64,000 bases of DNA from Anaerolineales bacterium (GTDB lineage: Bacteria > Chloroflexota > Anaerolineae > Anaerolineales > Villigracilaceae), in the NCBI GenBank assembly GCA_019187665.1, contig JABARH010000010.1, forward strand, positions 62,001 to 126,000, given 5' to 3'. Numbering within the stretch: position 1 is the stretch's first letter; each line of letters starts with the position of its first letter. The notes below the pieces were generated by a model. That model was not told the DNA's origin. It did not search any database and saw only the letters and a list, made by a program, of their open reading frames with translations. The translations under genes were made by a program, and so were the position numbers. Shown in pieces: positions 15,641 to 24,951 of the stretch.

Positions 15641-18600
15641 ATCGTTCCGCCAGGCTGGAGATGCGCTCGCGCATGACGACGGCAAGGATGCCCAGCCCGA
15701 GCAGGATCAAGCCGGTGATACCGATGATGAAAACCAGCGTGAGGTCTTTGAGGGCGTTGTACAACACGGTCACAACCGCCAGCACGGCGAAACCGATCGG
15801 GGCGATGATCAGGCTGCGCGAACGCACGACGATTCCGTAAACAAGCACAACCAGCGCCTGAAAAAAGAGCAGGAGGAAGTATTTCAATTCGCCGCTGTCC
15901 ACCATTTGGATGTAACTGGCTCCGAGCAGGATCAGTTGCGAGACCAGTCCTGTGATGAATGCGGCGGGTTTTTGAGCGGCGCGGCGCAGGAGATAATGCT
16001 GGAATAATCCCAGCACCGCGGCGCCGACGGTGAAAAACTGCGGTTCGTCCACATTTAATTCGTTGAGGATGACAAAGTATGCGATGAGATAAAGAATGTT
16101 GGCGGGGAATCCCAGCCAGACGTTTTTGCGCGCGAAGGCTTCCGCCGCGTAGAATGTGGCGGCAATGGCGATGGGAATGGCTTTTTCCACGCCGCCATGT
16201 TGCGCGGGCGAGTCCAGCGCGATAAACGTGCCGAGACCGAGTCCGCTGAAGAGCAGTGTCTGGTCCCAGCCTTTGGCTTGCCCGGCGCGGCGCAGGAAAT
16301 ATCCCGCCACGTAGTACAGCGCGGCGACCGCGATCTGCGGGAAGAGCCATGCGTTAATCCGCGCGGCTTCTGTGCCGAAGTAAACGGTCAACGCGAACGC
16401 CAGCGTGGAGGCGTATCCGATGCGCGGTTCGTTGTGCAACCAGGCATAGACCGCAAAGACGAGTGCGTAAATCCCGAAGCAAATCGCCGCGCCGCCGGGG
16501 TTAAGTTCCGTTGCAACAGATGCCGCGCTGAAGAATGTGAGCGCGGCGGCGACGATCTTTACGATCAAGTCGAGTTTTCTGGACGGCAATGTGAATTTGA
16601 AAACGAGATCGCAGGCGATCCAGATCAAACTGACGCTGAAGAGGGCGATAGACCCATCCACCGATGTGTATTCATCCAGCAGGCGGAAGAGCGCGATGCT
16701 CAAGAGCGACTCCGCGAAAATTTCCAGCCAACTATTTTTGCGCGCGTACAGTTCGATGATGAACAGAATCGCAACGATGAACACGTACCACCCAACCGAC
16801 TGCTCGTAGGCGCGCCAGATCCATGCCGCCAGTGTGAGAGTAACGCCCAGCGCGAGTCCGCTGTGGATGAACATGGCGCCCCAGGGTTTGAGAGATTCGC
16901 GGCGGGCGAGGAAGAATCCTGCGGCGTAATAAACGACCGCGAGCGCGGTCAATGCGGGGAGCCACCACCCGCCGCGCCCGAAGTAATGGATCGCGAAAAG
17001 CGCCGAGAGCGCGGCGGAAGCCGTCCCGAAGTAGCCCAGGAGCGACGAGTTAAATCGAAGCGCGTACGCCGCGAACAGAATCGCATACGCGCCCATGATG
17101 ATCGCGGAAGAATGGTATCGCGTGGTGTCGCCGGTCAGGGTGGTTAACAGATTCAAGCCAGCGACGAATGTCCCAAGTCCCACGAGGGGCCAGTTCCATG
17201 AGCGGGCGAGGGAGACTTTTCCTTTGAAGAACAATTCAGGAATGAGTAGAAGAGCCGCTGCGCCGAGGAAGCGATAGCCGGAGAACACATAAACGCGTTC
17301 CATGAATGGCAGTTCGAAAAATGTGAAATACGCGCCGAGACCGGCCATCAGCGCGGTCATCCACACGTACCAGCGCGGGCGCAAGATATTGAGCAATGTG
17401 TAAACAATGCCCGCGATCAGAAAGGCGGAGAATCCGTACCAGGTCTCTTCCGAAAGTCCCCACGCGATCGAGATGAGGAACAACGGCAGGGACCACGCCA
17501 AAAATGGATAATGATATTTTTCCAGCCGCTTCACGCGCTGGACGAATTCACTGACTGCCGCGTGGACGATGCCCCACGCGGCGAAGGCGGCGATCTGCGC
17601 CGGGGCGGAGGCGTCAAACGCGGAGAGAGTCAGCCACGGCAGGAGGAAGAGCGCGGCGACCGCCATCCACGGGAAGATGAGGAAAGGGACGACGATATCG
17701 CTGGCGACGTAGAAGGAGGCGGCGAGCGTCCACGTCAGCGCGGAGACGACCCATCCGCCGGTCGTCATGTTCGAATCAATGTGATTGAAGACGATGAAGA
17801 AGAACGACGTGATTAAAACGACAATCTGGCTGATGTGCGCCAGCAGGAAGACCGGCAGGGCAAAGGCTTGACCCTTCCAGCGCTTGAGCAGATGGACGGC
17901 GAGGAGGCCGATCAGGTTTGCAGCGGTAAGCGCAAGAAAATATCCGTCCGAAAAAGATTGGAGCGCCCTGTTAATGTGCAGGGCTGTCAGGCTGAGGGAG
18001 AGGAACGAGGCAACGCTGAACAGCCGCGATTCATAGAACCACGCGCCGAATGCCCAGAGACAAGCCATCAGCAGAAATACAAAGATCCAATACAGTTCGT
18101 TGGCGCGGCGGGAGAGATCGAGCGAGTCGGGGAGTACGTTGGCGTCAATCAGAATCAGAAAGGAGAAGACGACAGCCAGCGCGAAAGAAGGTTGCGGAAG
18201 CCGTTTCTTGAGTCCCACTGCGCCGCCCGCAAAAAGAGTCGTGGCGATTAACAGAACGGGCAGGCGCGCGGCTTCGACCAATGCGGCAAGGATCGCGGCG
18301 GCGGCGATCACAAAGAACGCGCCGAGGTACAAATAGATTTTGATAGCGGATTCGCTCAACAGCGTTTCCATGAAGGAACGCGGCGACGCGGGCGGCGTTG
18401 ATTCTTTCTGCGGCTCAGACTGGAACTGCGGCGATTCGGAAAGGTTGACGACCGGCTTTTCTACCGATGGCGCGACTGCTTGCGGCGGCATGCCCGCGCG
18501 CGCGTCGAAATCATATTGCCTGCGCAACACCTCTGCGCGATGCGGCTCGATCAATCCCTCCTTTTGCCACGCGTCAATTTCCGCCAGCAGAAGTTCGCGT

Positions 18601-18860
18601 TCGGCTTCATCGCGCGTGGATAATTTGGACGCGACAAAAATATTCGTCCGAAGGTCGAGCGCCTTCAATGCGGACTCGCGCACGCAGTCGTTTGGTCCCA
18701 CTGCCAGCAATTTTAATTGGCGCAAAATCGCCGCGCTGGAGAAATCAATCGTCCCCAATTCGGCGATCGCCGCGAGACGGCGCGCCTGGTCGCCGCTTTT
18801 TAATTCAGCGAGGATGCGGTCGAGCGTTTCTTTCTGTCCCTGCGCAGAAGTGTCCGTCAT
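15621..18860 (-). CDS. Giant polytopic membrane protein (DUF2157-like)
   Basis: A 1079-residue protein. Residues 1-90 resemble HEAT-like helices (RRLAAIAELGTIDFSSAAIL, CVRESALKAL). A short helical segment follows (EIDAWQKEGLIEPHRAEVLR), then a Pro/Ser linker, and from about residue 165 to the C-terminus there are more than twenty predicted transmembrane helices separated by very short loops. This arrangement resembles DUF2157/DUF2339-type proteins of unknown function. GGAGG lies five bases before the ATG at 18860. The gene is followed within 20 bp of overlap by converging cobB, so antisense effects on the ends are possible. No enzymatic motif was seen. Confidence 0.78.
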   Translation of the reverse strand: MTDTSAQGQKETLDRILAELKSGDQARRLAAIAELGTIDFSSAAILRQLKLLAVGPNDCVRESALKALDLRTNIFVASKLSTRDEAERELLLAEIDAWQKEGLIEPHRAEVLRRQYDFDARAGMPPQAVAPSVEKPVVNLSESPQFQSEPQKESTPPASPRSFMETLLSESAIKIYLYLGAFFVIAAAAILAALVEAARLPVLLIATTLFAGGAVGLKKRLPQPSFALAVVFSFLILIDANVLPDSLDLSRRANELYWIFVFLLMACLWAFGAWFYESRLFSVASFLSLSLTALHINRALQSFSDGYFLALTAANLIGLLAVHLLKRWKGQAFALPVFLLAHISQIVVLITSFFFIVFNHIDSNMTTGGWVVSALTWTLAASFYVASDIVVPFLIFPWMAVAALFLLPWLTLSAFDASAPAQIAAFAAWGIVHAAVSEFVQRVKRLEKYHYPFLAWSLPLFLISIAWGLSEETWYGFSAFLIAGIVYTLLNILRPRWYVWMTALMAGLGAYFTFFELPFMERVYVFSGYRFLGAAALLLIPELFFKGKVSLARSWNWPLVGLGTFVAGLNLLTTLTGDTTRYHSSAIIMGAYAILFAAYALRFNSSLLGYFGTASAALSALFAIHYFGRGGWWLPALTALAVVYYAAGFFLARRESLKPWGAMFIHSGLALGVTLTLAAWIWRAYEQSVGWYVFIVAILFIIELYARKNSWLEIFAESLLSIALFRLLDEYTSVDGSIALFSVSLIWIACDLVFKFTLPSRKLDLIVKIVAAALTFFSAASVATELNPGGAAICFGIYALVFAVYAWLHNEPRIGYASTLAFALTVYFGTEAARINAWLFPQIAVAALYYVAGYFLRRAGQAKGWDQTLLFSGLGLGTFIALDSPAQHGGVEKAIPIAIAATFYAAEAFARKNVWLGFPANILYLIAYFVILNELNVDEPQFFTVGAAVLGLFQHYLLRRAAQKPAAFITGLVSQLILLGASYIQMVDSGELKYFLLLFFQALVVLVYGIVVRSRSLIIAPIGFAVLAVVTVLYNALKDLTLVFIIGITGLILLGLGILAVVMRERISSLAERFNDWDA

Positions 18861-18924
18861 GTCAGCCTCCATGTACCCGCATCATAACGCCAATGCGGGG
18901 CGAGCAACTGCCAAAAACTGTCGT

Positions 18925-20415
18925 TTATTTTAAGACGACACCCGCGCGCGGCGGGACAGTGAACTTGAGCCGCCCATCCGCCGATTCGATATCTACGGGC
19001 TGACCGAATAACACCTGCGTTTTTTTCTTCGCCTCAAACCTGACCTCGATGCGGGTCGCGGCTTCGGAGGCGTTAAGCGCCGCCACCAGCGACTCGTCTG
19101 CGTGGGCGCGCCCGAAGGCGTAGACTCCGTCCGCAGACCAGAGCCGCTCAAAAGTCCCGCGCCGAAGCGCAACATGACTCTTGCGGAGCGAGATCGCAGA
19201 TTTAAGATAATCCAACAGTCCGCGATTCCATTTTGTCTCATCCCACGGAAAGGATTTGCGGCAGTCGGGATCGTGTCCGCCGTCGAGTCCGATCTCGTCG
19301 CCGTAGTAGATGCACGGCGCGCCGGGGAAGGTCATCATAAACAGCCATGCCAGTTTGAGCGCGGACGTGTCTCCGCCGGCGCAGGTGAGGAAGCGCGGCA
19401 TGTCGTGGCTGTCGAGCAGGTTGAACTGCGCGCGTGTGATCTCCGGCGAATAGAGGCTGAGCAGTCGGTCCGCCTCGTTTGCGAATCCGTTCGCGTCCAG
19501 CACGTGGACGCGGTCTTTGATGCCGCCCGCATCGCGGATGATTTTTGCATCGAGCGTGCGCGCCGCGAAGAAACTTAACGATGCGGCGGTGAGTAGGTAA
19601 TTCATGGTCGCGTCGAACTGGTCGCCCTGGAGCCAGCGCTGCGCCTCGTTCCAGATCTCGCCGACGATGTACGCCTCGCCATTGAGGGCGCGCACGCGGT
19701 TGCGAAATTCGCGCCAGAACGAGTCGTCGTTGATTTCACCCGGCACGTCCAGCCGCCAGCCGTCTATGCCGAATTTGATCCAGTGTTCGGCAACGTCGAA
19801 AAGAAACGCGCGCACGGCGGGCGTGTCTGTGTTGAACTTTGGAAGCGCGGGCAAATCCCACCAGCCTTGATAGCCGATGGCTTTGAGTGTTCCGTCTTTT
19901 CGGATCGCGTCTTCTTCGCTTTTCGTGGGATACGCGCCCCAGTGTTTTTTTCCATTCAGCCGGTCTTCGTCGAAGTGAAACCAATCTTTGTAGGGCGAAG
20001 CCGCACCCGTCTCCAGTACGTGATGGAATTGCCACAATCCGCGCGAGGCGTGATTGAAGACGCCGTCGAGAATCACTTTCATGCCGCGTTGATGCGCCTC
20101 GACCAGCAATACCTTGAGCGCATCGTTGCCGCCCAGCAGAGGGTCCACGTTGTAGTAATCGTAGGTGTGATAACGATGATTCGAGGCGGACGCAAAAATG
20201 GGATTTAAATAGATGGCGTTGACGCCGAGGCTGTTCAGATATTCCAGTTTTTCGATCACGCCGTACAGGTCGCCGCCTTTGAATCCATGCACGCTGGGAG
20301 GCGCGTCCCAGGATTCAAAGGTTAAGCTTGCGTCGGAATTGCGTCCGCTCTTTGCGAATCGGTCGGGGAAGATCTGATAGAAGACGGCGTCCTGAACCCA
20401 GTCGGGGATGCGCAT
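18925..20415 (-). CDS. GH13 alpha-amylase family glycosidase (cyclomaltodextrinase/neopullulanase-like)
   Basis: A 496-residue glycoside hydrolase acting on alpha-1,4-glucans or short maltodextrins. The four GH13 regions are clear: ILDGVFNHAS (117-124), DGWRLDVPGE with nucleophile Asp223, IVGEIW with acid/base Glu253, and LLDSHDMPRFL with the third carboxylate. The N-terminus (QDAVFYQIFPDRFAKSGRN) lacks a signal peptide, so the enzyme is probably cytoplasmic. It also lacks the extra N-terminal carbohydrate-binding domain found in many neopullulanases. It lies 32 bp downstream of enolase on the same strand, suggesting an operon linking oligosaccharide degradation with glycolysis. Confidence 0.92.
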   Translation of the reverse strand: MRIPDWVQDAVFYQIFPDRFAKSGRNSDASLTFESWDAPPSVHGFKGGDLYGVIEKLEYLNSLGVNAIYLNPIFASASNHRYHTYDYYNVDPLLGGNDALKVLLVEAHQRGMKVILDGVFNHASRGLWQFHHVLETGAASPYKDWFHFDEDRLNGKKHWGAYPTKSEEDAIRKDGTLKAIGYQGWWDLPALPKFNTDTPAVRAFLFDVAEHWIKFGIDGWRLDVPGEINDDSFWREFRNRVRALNGEAYIVGEIWNEAQRWLQGDQFDATMNYLLTAASLSFFAARTLDAKIIRDAGGIKDRVHVLDANGFANEADRLLSLYSPEITRAQFNLLDSHDMPRFLTCAGGDTSALKLAWLFMMTFPGAPCIYYGDEIGLDGGHDPDCRKSFPWDETKWNRGLLDYLKSAISLRKSHVALRRGTFERLWSADGVYAFGRAHADESLVAALNASEAATRIEVRFEAKKKTQVLFGQPVDIESADGRLKFTVPPRAGVVLK

Positions 20416-20446
20416 TCAATGTCCTTGAGGCGAAAGTGTCCGCGCG

Positions 20447-21772
<1,326 letters not shown>

Positions 21773-21796
21773 TTAATCGTTAGGCAGGTTCAGTAC

Positions 21797-21841
21797 CGCA
21801 ATTTTCAAGTTGCGCCTGCCAGGTGTAAGATGAATCTTGCG
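21797..21841. repeat. Two-hairpin interspersed repeat
   Basis: CGCAATTTTCAAGTTGCG (an imperfect palindrome) is followed after a short spacer by GTAAGATGAATCTTGCG (a second palindrome). Comparable pairs occur at 23666, 38891 and 62245, with a half-copy at 3921. It lies upstream of enolase. Confidence 0.65.
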
Positions 21842-21899
21842 TTAAGTCCGATATATAACCGGTGTTCCCTATTGTCGCCATATCTATCCGTCGCGTTAG

Positions 21900-22054
21900 C
21901 ATGGCTTTCTCAAAAAGTCGGAGATTCCTCAACGCGAGTTACGCCAATCAGCGAATGACGCAAATAAACCCAAGAAAATTCGCGAAATTCGCCTATTCGT
22001 GGCATTCGCGTTCCAAACCCGCCGGTTTGTCAAGCGGCTTTGAAAAAACCATAG
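21900..22054 (+). mobile_element. Miniature element family B, copy 2
   Basis: About 155 bp, near-identical to the copy at 13895 and in the same orientation, with ends ATGGCTTTCTCAAA and TTTGAAAAAACCATA. It is flanked by TCGCGTTAG at 21891-21899 and 22055-22063 (10 bp identical if the preceding G is counted). It fills most of the intergenic region between the start of enolase and the end of the PLP decarboxylase gene. Confidence 0.9.
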
Positions 22055-22113
22055 TCGCGTTAGAGAACGCGCCCTGCGCGGGGTATTGTGTAACGTCCTG
22101 CAAGTATAACCTT

Positions 22114-23544
22114 TCAGGCGTATAACTCGTTGAAGAAATTCACCAGGAACATGTTACAAACTTCGTCGGGCAGGGCTTCCAATACTTCATTGATGAGCGC
22201 CATCTCGGAGGGGAGTTCGCTTCCCGCCAGCCCGGCAGAGGCGGCCAGTTGCCCGAACGCCGCCAGCGGGTCCGGGCTTTGAAGCGCGGCGTTCACCAGC
22301 GTGCGAATGTTGCCGCTGTCAATCGGCGGGATGCTCCTCACAGTTTCCACGCATTCGCGCAGATCCGCAAGCAGGGCTTCGGCGTTGCGGCTTGTTCCGC
22401 GCGTGACCGAGATGTGAATGTTGCGCGGGGTGAGCGGCGTGGCGAACTGCGCTTGAATGTACCAGCCGCGCTTCGCCATTTCATCCGCGAGTTGATACAC
22501 GTTGATCGACTCGGAGGCGAAGGAGAACATGCACATGGCGGGGTCGCCCAGCACGCGCAAGCCGGGGATGGCGTTGACGCCCTCGATCAATTTTTTTGCG
22601 GCGTCCTGAACTTCATTGACGATCTGCATGTATCCCTCTTCGCCGAGGAAGTTGAGGATCGCCCACGCGCCCGCCATCGGTCCGCCGGATTTTGAACTGA
22701 GCAGGGTTGGGTTGATGAGTGTGTAGCCGGTCGTATCGGAGCAGGCGAAGATCTGGAAGCGGCGAATGTCTTTGTTGCGATACATGATCACCGAACAGCC
22801 TTTGGCGGCATAGCCGTATTTGTGCAGGTCGCACGAGATGGAGGTCACGCCGGGGACGGTGAAATCGAAATCGGGAACGGCGTGTCCGAGTTTGCGCATG
22901 AACGAGAGGTGAACGCCGCCGACGCAGGCATCCACGTGGAAAAGCAGATCATGCTTTTGCGCGACCGCGCCGATCTCGGCAATGGGGTCAACGACGCCCT
23001 GCGAATAATTCGGCGCGGAGGCAACCAGCAGAATTGTGTTTTCGGTGATCGCCCTCTCCATGTCCTCCGCGCGGACTTTGAATGTGGCGGGGTCAATCTC
23101 CACGATGACCGGCTTGAGGCAAAGGTAATGCGCGGCTTTATGAAATGCGGCATGCGCGGTTTTGGGCAGGACGATCTCCGGCGCTGTGATGTGCGCTTTC
23201 GTGACGCGCGCCATGTCGCGCGCGGTCTTGACCGCCAGCATGATCGACTCTGTCCCGCCGCTGGTGAGATGCCCGACCGCGCTCGCGTCGCCGCGCAGCA
23301 GGGCGATCACCGCACGCGCGACATCTGTTTCGAGTTTTAATAACGACGGGAAGACGGTCGGGTCGAGTCCGTTTTCGGTGAGGTAAGCCATGTACGCTTC
23401 GCCCGTCACCTCGGCGGACTCTGCGCCGGGGTTGTAGGTGTAGCCCCAGACCCTGCCGCCTTTCCAATCCATGTCGCGCGTCTTGAACGATCGCAACGCG
23501 GAAAGAATTTCTTCTTTTGAAAGTCCTTGTTGTGGAATATTCAT
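22114..23544 (-). CDS. Sphingosine-1-phosphate lyase-like PLP-dependent enzyme
   Basis: A 476-residue group II decarboxylase-fold protein using pyridoxal phosphate. The Schiff-base lysine is Lys242 in SISCDLHKYGYAAKG, a context characteristic of sphingosine-1-phosphate lyases, with the cofactor Asp in FHVDACVGG and the substrate/PLP loop HLTSGGTESIMLAVK. Unlike eukaryotic lyases it has no N-terminal membrane helix. Known relatives cleave phosphorylated long-chain bases to phosphoethanolamine and an aldehyde; other members of the fold decarboxylate glutamate or tyrosine. The substrate is therefore uncertain. It is transcribed divergently from an ATP-grasp ligase. Confidence 0.85.
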   Translation of the reverse strand: MNIPQQGLSKEEILSALRSFKTRDMDWKGGRVWGYTYNPGAESAEVTGEAYMAYLTENGLDPTVFPSLLKLETDVARAVIALLRGDASAVGHLTSGGTESIMLAVKTARDMARVTKAHITAPEIVLPKTAHAAFHKAAHYLCLKPVIVEIDPATFKVRAEDMERAITENTILLVASAPNYSQGVVDPIAEIGAVAQKHDLLFHVDACVGGVHLSFMRKLGHAVPDFDFTVPGVTSISCDLHKYGYAAKGCSVIMYRNKDIRRFQIFACSDTTGYTLINPTLLSSKSGGPMAGAWAILNFLGEEGYMQIVNEVQDAAKKLIEGVNAIPGLRVLGDPAMCMFSFASESINVYQLADEMAKRGWYIQAQFATPLTPRNIHISVTRGTSRNAEALLADLRECVETVRSIPPIDSGNIRTLVNAALQSPDPLAAFGQLAASAGLAGSELPSEMALINEVLEALPDEVCNMFLVNFFNELYA

Positions 23545-23665
23545 CTCGCCTCCAAAGAAAAAATGATCGCGTGTGAACCAGGGCGATCCAGTGAAATATT
23601 TTTATGTTGCGCGCAATATTATCATTAACCGATGCCGCGTAGTTGATGCGCCGCAGTTTTCGCAT

Positions 23666-23713
23666 CGCAACTTTCAAGTTGCGCATTGCAAGGCGCAGGA
23701 TAAATCTTGCGGC
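23666..23713. repeat. Two-hairpin interspersed repeat
   Basis: CGCAACTTTCAAGTTGCG (perfect 8-bp stem) is followed by GGCGCAGGATAAATCTTGCGGC. It is the best-preserved copy of the family and lies in the divergent intergenic region between the PLP enzyme and the ATP-grasp gene. No other element was recognised in this 280-bp gap. Confidence 0.7.
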
Positions 23714-23824
23714 ACTGCGTAAGGTGAGTCATTAAATCTTTTAAGGCAATTGCAAAGTCGAAAACTATTGCATTCTGATTTGAATGAATGAATAATTACA
23801 TTGATGAAGCGAAAGGAGAAAATA

Positions 23825-24832
23825 ATGAAGCTGTGTTTATTGTACGATCCAACGTTTGAGCCGATCATCCCCGAATATTTTGACGGTTATGAATGGGAAT
23901 TGATCAATGTTGAACGACCCGCCTACGATTTCCTTCTCGATCTTTCACGCAGAAAACAATACGATGTGTATTTCAACTTCTGCGATGGTGCATTGGATGA
24001 AGACCGCCCGGGACTGGATGTGATTGAAGCCCTGGAAATGTTAAACCTTCCATACACCGGTGCGGACGGCCGCTTCTATAGCATCACGCGCGAACAAATG
24101 CAGTCCGTTGCCGATGTGCTTGGGATCGGGTTTGCGCGCGGCTTTCATGCCAAATCATTGCGCGACCTGTCCGAGGCGAGATCGTTGCGTTATCCGCTCA
24201 TGGTCAAGCATCCGAACAGTTACGGGAGCGAGGGCATGACGCGCGAGTCGCGCGTCGAGACGCCTCAGCAATTGCGGACCCAGGCGGAACGGATGCTGGA
24301 TCTGTACGGAGGCGCGCGCGTCGAAGAGTTCATCGAAGGCTCGGAATATACCTGCCTGGTTGTAGATAACCCCGAAGATCTGGCGAATCCGTTCGCGTAT
24401 CCCCCAGGGACAGTGGTCTTTCCCGAAGGTGAGACCTTCCTGCACACCGAGGTCAAGTGGATCAAACTGGCCCGCATCCAGCGCACGCGCAGTAAGATTC
24501 TTGCCGCCAGAATCCAGGAAATGAGCCGGCGATTGTTCATTGGTCTGGGTGGCACAGGATACGCCCGCACCGACATCCGCATGGACTCCAAACGGGATTT
24601 GTTCACACTTGAGATCAACCCCAACTGCGCCATCCTCTACGATCTTAAAGACCACGGTCCAGCCGACATTCCGATCACGTTCGACCCGGACGGGCATCGC
24701 GGTTTCTTCGACCGCATCTTCCGCTCGGCGATCCTGCGCCAGCAGATGCGCATCCCGATCACGCCGCCGCGCCGCGCGGTTGTGCCAGTGGAAAAAGCGC
24801 GCTCGCAGAAAACGGGGTATGACCGCTCCTGA
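23825..24832 (+). CDS. D-alanine-D-alanine ligase-like ATP-grasp protein
   Basis: A 335-residue ATP-grasp enzyme. The N-terminal part (KLCLLYDPTFEPIIPEYF, then VYFNFCDGALDEDRPGLDV) and the ligase part (YPLMVKHPNSYGSEGMTRES, VEEFIEGSEYTCLVV, YARTDIRM..., LFTLEINPNCAILY) follow the Ddl pattern, including the metal-binding EINPN motif. It probably ligates a carboxylate to an amine with ATP. It is not a canonical Ddl by the sequence around the substrate loop, and no cell-wall genes adjoin it. AAAGGAG precedes the ATG at 23825, which is preferred over an upstream in-frame start. Confidence 0.82.
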   Translation: MKLCLLYDPTFEPIIPEYFDGYEWELINVERPAYDFLLDLSRRKQYDVYFNFCDGALDEDRPGLDVIEALEMLNLPYTGADGRFYSITREQMQSVADVLGIGFARGFHAKSLRDLSEARSLRYPLMVKHPNSYGSEGMTRESRVETPQQLRTQAERMLDLYGGARVEEFIEGSEYTCLVVDNPEDLANPFAYPPGTVVFPEGETFLHTEVKWIKLARIQRTRSKILAARIQEMSRRLFIGLGGTGYARTDIRMDSKRDLFTLEINPNCAILYDLKDHGPADIPITFDPDGHRGFFDRIFRSAILRQQMRIPITPPRRAVVPVEKARSQKTGYDRS

Positions 24833-24901
24833 GCGCAGCGCGCGTTCCTGGAATACAAAGAAAACGATTCTCGTTTAATGTTGCGACTGATACCGCACAA
24901 T

Positions 24902-24935
24902 TTCAGCGCCGCAACTTGAGAGTCGCGGCGCTGAA
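24902..24935. terminator. Hairpin between convergent genes
   Basis: TTCAGCGCCGC pairs over 11 bp with GCGGCGCTGAA around a 12-nt loop. It lacks a T-run on either strand, so efficient intrinsic termination is doubtful. Its loop (AACTTGAGAGTC) recalls the interspersed repeat, and it may be a diverged copy. Confidence 0.45.
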
Positions 24936-24951
24936 TGTTATAAGACGAATA

